Assembly: GCA_958496175.1 (NCBI GenBank)
Contig: OY292275.1
Span: forward strand, 43,787,701-43,851,700
Source: Sisyra terminalis
Lineage: Eukaryota; Arthropoda; Insecta; Neuroptera; Sisyridae
Direction of reading: 5' to 3'
DNA: 64,000 bases
The notes under the pieces are model-generated. The model was not told the origin of the DNA. It saw only the letters and a list, made by a program, of their open reading frames with translations, and did not search any database. The position numbers and the translations under genes were made by a program. Positions 60,901 through 64,000 of this stretch are shown here, one piece after another (position 1 is the stretch's first letter; the number at the start of each line of letters is the position of its first letter).

Positions 60901-63423
60901 CCAATGTCCAAGTAAGTGAAACATTAAAAAAATGTTAAGAGATAAAAAATTAGCTTCGCTTGTATTTAACATTAATTAATCGTATATTTAAGAGGTGGAA
61001 GTTCATTTGTTTATCATATGGTTGAGGATCTTGGATCATTTTGAAGAGATTGTTTAAGATGAAAATTAAGGGTTGTTTTTGCTTTAGTCATCATAAGAAG
61101 AAAACCAAGAAGCATGGTCGAGGTCCCGCTTATCATCAAGAGTCATATGAGCATCAGGGAGGATATTCAAGTGATGGGGGAGACAGGCACGGCCGTTCAG
61201 CCCCTCCGGCTGTAGACGGACCTGGTAGTAGTCGTGACACACGCTACACCGACATGGCTCCGAAGTATATCAACATTGGAAAAATTGAAAATAGAACATT
61301 GTGAATTTTTTATTTTTGTTTTCAGGCATTGGGAGGATTTTCCGAACGGGGGCCCGCCACAATATCATAGCCCGCCCCTCTCAACCGAGTATGAGAGGCC
61401 CCCGCCATATTATTATCCGGGCCCGGGGTAAATATTTTAGAAAACTTATCTTTTTTCATTTTGTATCTGGCAATGTTGTATTTTCTACTTTGTTTTTAAT
61501 TTTATTCACGAATAAATCGGACCATAATGAAAATTTAGCAACAAGAGAGAAAATTATATGATACCAGAATGGAATTTACAAAAGAAATGCTAATTAAATT
61601 AAAAACAAAGGAGAAAAGCGCAACGATACCAGATATTGACATCACTAAAAAGGACATGAACTGATCCCTCGACAAAATATCCCAAAAAAATATCCGTAAT
61701 ACAAAAAAAAATCGACCAAATATCCCGACAACGGAATACTTGGCGAACTACGGTTCTTCCGGTGCCACGATTTGAAGGTAGATTCCTATAAATCTCGATG
61801 AAGTAAAATGAAAAGAAAGAATATATTTTCTTTGGGTATCTTCCTTCCTTAGTTTCCGAGATATCGATACTTTGAATATATGATCGATACTTGAAAAATG
61901 AAATTTTTACTTTTCACCTTTTAGACGGATTTCTCCATTTTTTTTTTAAAAGAAGGTAATTTTTTTGTGCTTCAAAACCTTCCACAAGGGCCCAAGTGTA
62001 AAAGCCTGCTAAAAGTTTCTATTAGCAACATCAATATATGATAACGGTGTATTTTCTACTTTGTTTTAAATTAATTCGCGAATAAATCGACCCATAATTG
62101 AAAAAAAATCAAATTTTTTGTTTGAAATTGGGAGGCTTCGCCCCTGGACTCTTTGTGTATAGTTTTTTGTGATAATATTTTTGAAAATAAATAAAATTAA
62201 GAATAGAGGATGGGAAATTAAATAATAGTAAAAAGAACAACTGCATTTGGGTGTTATTTTTTCAAGATAATAGTTGCGAAAATAATAAATAATGAAGAGA
62301 ACGACTACATTTCGGTGCTTTTTTCAGGAAAAAGACAGGGCACAAAATATTAGCAATTTACAAACAAAGGGTCAATTATTGGGGATAGTTTGTCTTAGTG
62401 ATATTTTGTTCGGGGATGTTTTGTTTAGTATTTTCACAAGGATATTTTGTCGGGGGATCTAAACGCCTGATATCTTATTTTGAAAGTTTATGCTGATTTT
62501 CGTTTTTTTTGTCCTTTTTAAAAAGCTAATAATTTATCTAGAGTAAGACATCTAGGGGACGTGCCCTGGATGACACTTCCTATGGCAGTTTACTTGATTA
62601 TTTTACTCAACTTATTCACTTGATTTAACCGTTTGGCTTACTTTCTCAACCAATTCACCCAAATTATTTACTCGACGAATTTAATCAACTTAATTACTTG
62701 TATTTTTAACTCTATCATTCGACCTATCCACTCGATTTATTTACTCCACTTAGAGCCGGTATTTTTATATCTAAATAGTGACATTTATCCTCCAGACTAA
62801 ACTTTATCCGGAGTATAGCGAAAACATGCGTATTTATTACCTAAGAATAGTGATAGGTATAGGATTTATCTAACAGATAAACTTTTATCTATTCTATTTA
62901 TGAGTAAAAATACCGGCTCTTAATCACTCAACTCATTTGCCCGTGTAATCACTAGATCAGTGGTTTTTAACTTTGTTGGAGGTATTGACTTCCATTAGTT
63001 TCATATGGGTATTCACCGAACCGTCTTAATTAGAAAAATAAAATATGTTTTATTTCAAATTCAAAACATAGGTATATATTTATACATAGGTTATATGATA
63101 ATAATCGGGCATGTATCATGACCTCTATCAATCCCGCGAGACTAACTCACCGAATCCTTGGGGTTCGTTTCAACTCACGTTAAGAACTACTGCTCTAAAT
63201 TATTTATGTACTTAACTTGATTATTTTAGTTCCTTGTACTTAACTTGATTATTTAAGATTCCCAATATACTCATTTGATTCATTCACTCGATTGATTTAC
63301 TCAACTTCAAATACCGTTAGATCGTGTATAGGACTTAAGAATTGCTCCGCTTTATTTAGTTTTTGGTAAAAGTTTATATTTTTAAATTTGTATTATGTTT
63401 TTTTTTTCAGAAATCGTCCATAA
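21931..63423 (+). CDS. prominin-like: Prominin-family pentaspan membrane glycoprotein
   Basis: Prominins bind cholesterol, mark plasma-membrane protrusions and in flies help organise photoreceptor rhabdomeres. Exons: 21931-22219, 55804-56271, 56321-56485, 56548-56678, 57246-57269, 57355-57520, 58773-59052, 59111-59351, 59409-59615, 59673-59861, 59931-60065, 60122-60280, 60429-60550, 60861-60911, 61088-61264, 61326-61427 and 63411-63423 (TAA), about 972 residues. Order: hydrophobic signal region (6-26), N-glycosylation sites (NVS, NRT, NSS, NIT), TM1 about 122-150, a cysteine-rich cytosolic loop (CCCRCCGRCGG), TM2 172-195, a large outer loop, TM3 460-485 (LLCGICG), TM4 508-535 (VAQKGVCEP), a second large loop (SGIGDINFDRYTE), TM5 about 822-845, and a Tyr/Pro/Gly-rich tail with two PPxY motifs. 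This is the prominin pattern. The exon ending at 57520 uses a GC donor. If the last donor (61427) is not used, translation stops at 61431. Confidence 0.94.
22331..22485 (+). repeat. tRNA-derived SINE, copy 5 (interrupted by a MITE)
   Basis: The head TGGTGGACGAGTGATCAAGG and B box GGGTTCGAATTTC are followed by the standard body to AAAACGACAATAA. It then stops exactly where the MITE at 22486 begins. A tail-like stretch (AACTAATTATTAAAAATT) resumes after the MITE at 22777. Confidence 0.82.
22486..22776. mobile_element. MITE with GGCCATCCATTTATTACGT-type ends
   Basis: The left end GGCCATCCATTTATTACGT and inverted right end (reverse complement GGCATCCATCAATTACGT) mark a 291-bp element. Inside, two G-rich blocks (near 22510-22565 and 22680-22735) are imperfect direct repeats containing AGCAAAAyCT and a run of GGAGGG/GAAGAGG. 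It sits in the tail of SINE copy 5. Confidence 0.65.
23075..23194. mobile_element. 120-bp MITE rich in ATCGATGTTT
   Basis: Exact 10-bp direct repeats (CTGCTATTTA at 23065-23074 and 23195-23204) flank a small element. Its ends, GGGATGCAAC and GTTTGCATCC, are inverted. The interior repeats ATCGAT(G) five or six times. The long flanking duplication supports insertion; an 8-bp hAT duplication extended by chance is possible. Confidence 0.7.
24880..25108. mobile_element. hAT-like MITE (CAGTGGTTCTTAAC family), copy A
   Basis: The left end CAGTGGAACTTAAT and the right end GGTTAAGAACCACTT are inverted. The flanks are CTCTAGTA and CTCTAGAA, an 8-bp duplication with one mismatch. The interior contains AATCCTAGGGGTTCGGTGAG, shared in inverted orientation with the element at 62958-63192. 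Confidence 0.78.
25961..26015 (+). repeat. Probable SINE body fragment
   Basis: GGTTTACAGGCTTTTATAAA, CTCTAGAGTCACTAAAGAG matches the central SINE body, without head or tail. Too short to be sure it is not chance. Confidence 0.4.
27208..27358 (+). repeat. tRNA-derived SINE, copy 6 (diverged)
   Basis: TACGAGTGGTCAAAGTGG and CAGAAACTGGTAGGTGTTGAGTT correspond to the head. The B box is decayed (GAGTTTGGATATC) and the spacer up to GGATTTTCATTAATCC is shortened. The body ends in GACGATAAAAACC. An old copy. Confidence 0.68.
30541..30870 (+). repeat. Dispersed repeat R1, copy A (empty-site copy)
   Basis: From AAGCATGGAATGAAATTGAATC to the ATATAACGAATTTT region this matches 45015-45575. Shared blocks include GGAAAATTGGATTTTT, AAATTGGAAGTTAGTC and CAAACCGTTCT. 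It has a single TA where the other copy carries a 231-bp MITE. The nature of the parent element is unknown. Confidence 0.7.
31629..31784 (-). repeat. tRNA-derived SINE, copy 7
   Basis: In reverse orientation: tail ATTGTTATTTAACGTC, body, decayed B box (GAGGATCGATCC) and A box (GACCACTCGGCCACCAGTAG) ending at AGACTT. Full length. Confidence 0.85.
33119..33155. repeat. GCTCGCTTCGCTCACC box
   Basis: TTTGCTCGCTTCGCTCACC is a GC-rich, self-complementary box in an AT-rich setting. The same box occurs inverted at 45738-45757 (GATGAGCGAAGCGAGCAGGG). It is probably a piece of a dispersed element; no further structure is clear. Confidence 0.35.
34213..34356 (-). repeat. tRNA-derived SINE, copy 8
   Basis: The reverse-oriented copy has A box GACCACTCGCCCACCAACAG, B-box region TTTGAACCCAACACCTACC and tail TTATTATTTATCGTCTC. 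The body between B box and tail is somewhat shortened. Confidence 0.84.
34403..34796. repeat. Tandem duplication D1, copy 1 (394 bp)
   Basis: Runs from CAGTTTACATTGTGTATACA to GCTTCATTTGC and is followed at once by a diverged second copy. It includes the core ATACATATTTCGATTGCCAAG, found four times in the window. AT-rich and non-coding. Confidence 0.75.
34797..35209. repeat. Tandem duplication D1, copy 2 (413 bp)
   Basis: Starts ATAGTTTACATTGTGTACAT and ends at ACTAATGTTTCATTTG, in register with copy 1 (shared ATTATGCAGTACAATTT, TCCTGACGTA, ATACATATTTCGATT, GAATTACAAATTT blocks). The core is mutated to CGATTACAAAGCAA. Confidence 0.75.
35210..37179. other. Intron stretch with little structure
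   Basis: The only suggestive item is a left end like a hAT element at 36450-36610 (CAGGGGTGTACATATTTATT, then GCGGGCCACAG and TAGGCCGTATGTTGAGTGGGCC), lacking a clear right end. The rest is AT-rich without repeats or genes that I can recognise. Confidence 0.4.
37180..37870. mobile_element. Inverted-repeat element with ATTTCGATTGNCAAGCAA core
   Basis: Arms of about 48 bp (37199-37247 and 37806-37854) are inverted copies sharing ATAAAATATATTGTAGTCT and a nearby ATTTACAAA block. The interior has the core ATACATATTTCGATTGTCAA at 37678, also seen in D1 and at 58291. Outer boundaries are approximate. Probably a non-autonomous DNA element. Confidence 0.6.
38284..38446 (-). repeat. tRNA-derived SINE, copy 9
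   Basis: Tail TTGTTATTTATCGTCACTTT, body, B box GAGGATCGAACCGAGC and A box CTTGACCACTCGGCCACCAG are all present in reverse orientation. Full length. Confidence 0.87.
41808..42216 (-). mobile_element. Solo LTR (gypsy-like), 409 bp
   Basis: Read on the minus strand it begins TGTAACAGAAAAGGAC and ends CCCATTACA, and is flanked by GTAT on both sides (41804-41807 and 42217-42220), a 4-bp target duplication. On the minus strand it has a TATA box (GGGTATATAAGG) 20-30 bases before a GTTCAAGACAGTT start region, and a later AATAAAAAG poly(A) signal, so U3-R-U5 order is intact. No internal coding region remains, consistent with LTR-LTR recombination. The 4-bp duplication favours a Ty3/gypsy family; this is inferred. 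Confidence 0.82.
42768..42880 (+). pseudogene. Possible RNase H N-terminal scrap of a LINE
   Basis: One frame reads LFGSKSEVPQ and, 15 codons on, GGQNGAGVV, reminiscent of the DGSKxxxGxGAGV start of LINE RNase H domains. The catalytic aspartate is replaced and the frame closes soon after. Weak; chance is possible. Confidence 0.3.
44545..45005. mobile_element. 461-bp DNA element with CCACGGAGTATAGATACAAGGAG ends
   Basis: The left end CCACGGAGTATAGATACAAG and inverted right end (reverse complement CCACGGAATATGGATACAAG) match at 18 of 20 bases. TGTAAG borders both ends directly (6 bp, perhaps part of an 8-bp duplication). No coding frame is present. It lies just before dispersed repeat R1 copy B. 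Confidence 0.7.
45015..45575 (+). repeat. Dispersed repeat R1, copy B (split by a MITE)
   Basis: The two halves, 45015-45137 and 45369-45575, align to 30541-30870 with the intervening MITE removed. Shared blocks: ATGGAAAATTGGATTTTT, TTATAAAA, AAATTGGAAGTTAGTC, GCAAACCGTTCTCGA. Confidence 0.72.
45138..45368. mobile_element. pogo/Tc1-like MITE with TA duplication
   Basis: The ends CAGTATAATCTCACTAATCC and (inverted) CAGTGTAATCTTACTAATCC flank 231 bp containing further AATCCGGCAC repeats. A TA dinucleotide lies on each side (45136-45137, 45369-45370). The paralogous repeat copy at about 30650 has one TA at this point, which confirms the insertion. Confidence 0.85.
47198..47346 (-). repeat. tRNA-derived SINE, copy 10
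   Basis: The reverse-oriented head is intact (CTGGACCACTCGGCCACCAG, B box ACGAGGATCGAACCCAAC). The 3' part near 47200-47230 is shortened (CTACTAAAGTCTTTAGTAGCGA) and has lost the GTTATTTACCGTCGC tail. Confidence 0.8.
47347..48904. other. AT-rich intron stretch without a recognised feature
   Basis: A sequence starting CAGGGGTCGTCAAAGTAGGC at 47470 resembles a hAT left end, but no matching right end is visible. The remainder (poly-A/T runs, TTTTTCTTTGATTTTTC repeats near 48420) is featureless. Confidence 0.4.
48905..49063 (-). pseudogene. Non-LTR retrotransposon fragment, region after RNase H
   Basis: On the minus strand a stop-free run of about 53 codons contains TMEHYLVQCPTFEFTRKI, followed by YEEKH. 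This fits the conserved segment after the RNase H domain of I/jockey/R1-type LINEs (usual pattern C...H/E-T-x-E-H-L-L..CP.....R). An upstream ICRITIT supplies the preceding cysteine. It is a fragment without RT or endonuclease nearby. Confidence 0.62.
49473..50101. repeat. Tandem duplication D2, copy 1 (629 bp)
   Basis: Starts at ATATCAGAACCAAAGTCCTG and runs to GACGCTATATTGTCTATGTT. The next 0.6 kb repeats it in the same orientation with scattered substitutions and small gaps. Shared blocks include GCTTTCGAGATTGGGCGTAC and GTACAACCCCGCAAACTATT. Confidence 0.82.
50102..50716. repeat. Tandem duplication D2, copy 2 (615 bp)
   Basis: Begins TATACCAGAATCAAAGTCCTG and ends GACGCTATATTGCTTATATT. 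It lacks about 14 bases (an AAGCAGTTATAAG-like stretch) near its start and more near AGTTCAACTG relative to copy 1. No open frame is conserved between copies. Confidence 0.82.
52159..52477. repeat. Long hairpin, arms about 140 bp (foldback element)
   Basis: The left arm (from about 52159, clear from 52180 TCTATTGATAAAATGCACT to CTATCTAGTTGT at 52305) and the right arm (ACAACTAGGTAGCTTACGAT at 52332 to TTTTATCAATAAAAACG at 52460) are inverted copies. The inner 50 bp are nearly perfect. The loop is only about 26 bp (GCATCAAAGCGAGGGGTGCA). Probably a foldback MITE; a transcript would form a long double-stranded RNA. Confidence 0.82.
52486..52655 (-). repeat. tRNA-derived SINE, copy 11
   Basis: The full-length reverse copy has tail ATTGTTATTTACCGTTGC, body, B box TTCGAACCCACCACC and A box TAGACCACTCGTCCACCAG. 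It starts only about 9 bases after the long hairpin. Confidence 0.87.
53048..53200 (-). pseudogene. Non-LTR retrotransposon RNase H fragment
   Basis: On the minus strand 53104-53048 encodes PGYAGIRGKEKDDHLAKAG, the C-terminal RNase H signature (usual form PGHxGIxGNExADxLAKxG) with H to Y and N to K changes at conserved positions. Upstream, in a shifted frame, SAKATKALKSHHTNSS and LSWR fit the preceding RNase H region, so there is at least one frameshift. The element is dead. Confidence 0.72.
53201..54589. other. AT-rich intron stretch without a recognised feature
   Basis: The open frame at 53386-53658 is low-complexity and unrecognised. GGCACT/AGGCAC motifs recur around 54390-54510 (CGGCACC, AGGCACTAACATAGGCACTG). 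Nothing else is seen. Confidence 0.4.
54590..54832. mobile_element. hAT-like MITE with perfect 8-bp duplication
   Basis: The inverted ends CACAGAGGTGTAATATAGAG and CTCTATATTACATCTCTGTG match at 19 of 20 bases. GTGTATAC occurs exactly at both flanks (54582-54589 and 54833-54840). The 243-bp interior includes GAAATGAAATGAAATGAG and has no open frame. It is one of the youngest-looking insertions here. Confidence 0.88.
57246..57269 (+). other. 24-nt microexon of prominin
   Basis: The acceptor TGCAG at 57241-57245 and donor GAGG/GTAAGA at 57270 define eight codons (YLDRYFPR), phase 0 on both sides, between SN at 56678 and LPDISES at 57355. Skipping it keeps the frame, so alternative inclusion is possible. 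Confidence 0.7.
57521..58772 (+). other. GC-AG intron in prominin
   Basis: The donor reads GAGCTG/GCAAGT, with an otherwise ideal match at +3 to +6, and the acceptor is CATTTCAG. Only this junction keeps frame (ISGAG then DAIMNN); the nearby GT at 57525 would give an immediate TGA. The intron contains the inverted-repeat element 58196-58441. Confidence 0.75.
58196..58441. mobile_element. Small inverted-repeat element with ATTTCGATTGCCAAGCAA core
   Basis: The left arm GTCTTATTTATGTAATATAATT and right arm AATTATATTACATAAATAAG are inverted, with GTGGT and ACCAC further out. The centre has CGTATTTCGATTGCCAAGCA at 58300 and AAGTAATATTGGATC, shared with 37678-37735. About 246 bp, related to the element at 37180-37870. 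Confidence 0.65.
61432..61662 (+). other. Prominin last intron, 5' part with a direct repeat
   Basis: GTATTTTCTACTTTGTTTT through AATAAATCGGACCATAAT at 61474-61535 recurs at 62049-62105 with few changes, the second copy lying inside the next element. If the donor at 61428 is not used, this is 3' untranslated sequence. Confidence 0.5.
61663..62459. mobile_element. 797-bp DNA element with GATCCCYCGACAAAATATCC ends
   Basis: The left end GATCCCTCGACAAAATATCC and inverted right end GATCCCCCGACAAAATATCC match at 19 of 20 bases. Several internal copies of the ATCCC/GACAAAATAT motif occur near both ends. There is no open frame of note and no clear target duplication. Confidence 0.68.
62753..62919. 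mobile_element. PIF/Harbinger-like MITE, 167 bp
   Basis: The ends GAGCCGGTATTTTTAT and (inverted) GAGCCGGTATTTTTAC are flanked by TTA on both sides (62750-62752, 62920-62922). A 3-bp TTA duplication is typical of PIF/Harbinger. Inside, TTTATCCGGAGT/ACTAAACTTTATC motifs form a weak hairpin. Confidence 0.8.
62958..63192. mobile_element. hAT-like MITE (CAGTGGTTCTTAAC family), copy B
   Basis: The ends CAGTGGTTTTTAAC and (inverted) CAGTAGTTCTTAAC bound 235 bp. The flanks CACTAGAT and CTCTAAAT agree at 6 of 8. The interior (CTCACCGAATCCTTGGGGTT, AAAATATGTTTTATTTC) matches copy A at 24880-25108 in inverted orientation. Confidence 0.76.
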
Positions 63424-64000
63424 AAGGAAGAAGAGGATATTTGAAGTTAAGACAAAAGTGAAATATAAAAACATGTTTTTCCTAGTTTAAGGCACACAAT
63501 TCAATGTCTTCTAGCACTTGTTCTTAAAAGAAACATTGTTCTGTACAATTGTTAAATTTAAGCAAGGAAAAGTTTGTTGTGTGTACGAAACGTGATCGTT
63601 TCCATCGTCTCTTTCGTTAATTATTATTAAATTTATTTCGAGGGAAACATTAGCAATTTGAGAAATGCTGACTGACTTCGTTTAGTTTAGATCTGAATTT
63701 TGCCTAATTTGTTCAAGGCAAGTAAAAATACTCGTAATAAGTTAAAGCTCCATTTGCTAAGAAAACGTTGATTTAGTTTTTTTAAACAAAACTTAAGACA
63801 TCACAAATTAGTATCAAGGAAATGAGTTTTAAGGTTTTATTTAAAAATGTATTTTTTTCTGAAATGGAGTTGTTAGTTTGAAAATTGTTATACTTTATAA
63901 GTTAGTTTAAGTTTTATGGCGGTTTTTAAGAAAAAGATTATTTTTGCATTTTTTTTCTATGTGTATTTTTGTGTAAATGGTTGTGTGCTAATGTTTTTTA
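63411..64000 (+). other. 3' terminal exon and 3' UTR of prominin
   Basis: A strong acceptor (ten T then CAG at 63408-63410) starts an exon whose first bases complete a glycine codon and add NRP before TAA at 63421-63423. The rest is AT-rich 3' untranslated sequence with no AATAAA seen before the window ends. It may alternatively be untranslated throughout if stop 61431 is used. Confidence 0.6.

Larger units (their letters stand above)
62585..63312. repeat. Degenerate ACTCAACTTGATTATTT minisatellite, split by MITEs
   Basis: Units such as ACTTGATTATTTTACTCA, TTCACTCGATTGATTTACTC and TACTTAACTTGATTATTT recur at 62585-62750, 62920-62957 and 63193-63312, with roughly 16-20 bp periodicity. The two gaps are exactly two transposable elements, so the array predates them. 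Confidence 0.68.

Noticed and set aside
1..64000. CRISPR array, bacterial operon, phage or toxin system
   Set aside because: No regular spacer-repeat structure, no closely packed uninterrupted ORFs and a fully intron-split eukaryotic gene content.

Overview
This looks like a piece of an insect nuclear genome. The base composition is strongly AT-rich. Genes are split by GT-AG introns, many of them only 49-69 bp long, and the long non-coding stretches are full of short transposon relics. The very small introns and compact exons fit a dipteran, perhaps a nematoceran; that is inference, and no marker here fixes the species.

All four genes are on the + strand. (1) 24-5876: the last nine exons of VPS13D, a bridge-like lipid-transfer protein; its start lies upstream of the window. 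(2) 8240-10212: a complete seven-exon gene for a divergent cyclin-fold protein with a KEN-box degron. (3) 12065-18115: a complete six-exon ZNF598/Hel2-type RING E3 ligase of ribosome-collision quality control, carrying PPGF (GYF-domain-binding) motifs. (4) 21931-63423: a prominin (CD133) family pentaspan membrane protein. Its first coding exon is separated from the rest by an intron of about 33.6 kb, and the downstream exons run from 55804 to a 3' terminal exon at 63411. The four genes share no evident pathway; the cluster looks like ordinary neighbours.

The non-coding DNA holds at least ten dispersed copies of a SINE with a tRNA Ser/Leu-like head, on both strands. It also holds some fifteen short elements with terminal inverted repeats (hAT-like with 8-bp target duplications, one Harbinger-like with TTA duplications, one pogo-like with a TA duplication and a matching empty site in a sister repeat). 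Further items are one 409-bp solo LTR with a GTAT duplication, decayed RNase H and C-terminal fragments of non-LTR retrotransposons, two local tandem duplications (about 0.4 and 0.6 kb units), a long hairpin and two degenerate minisatellites, one of them split by two MITEs.

I found no tRNA or rRNA gene, no CRISPR array and no prokaryote-like or viral operon. The most interesting points are the SINE family, the prominin gene structure (GC-AG intron, 24-nt microexon, alternative C-termini ending in PPxY motifs), two 69-bp introns that stay open in frame, and the divergent cyclin. All exon boundaries were placed by eye from splice sites, reading-frame phase and recalled family resemblance, without alignment software.
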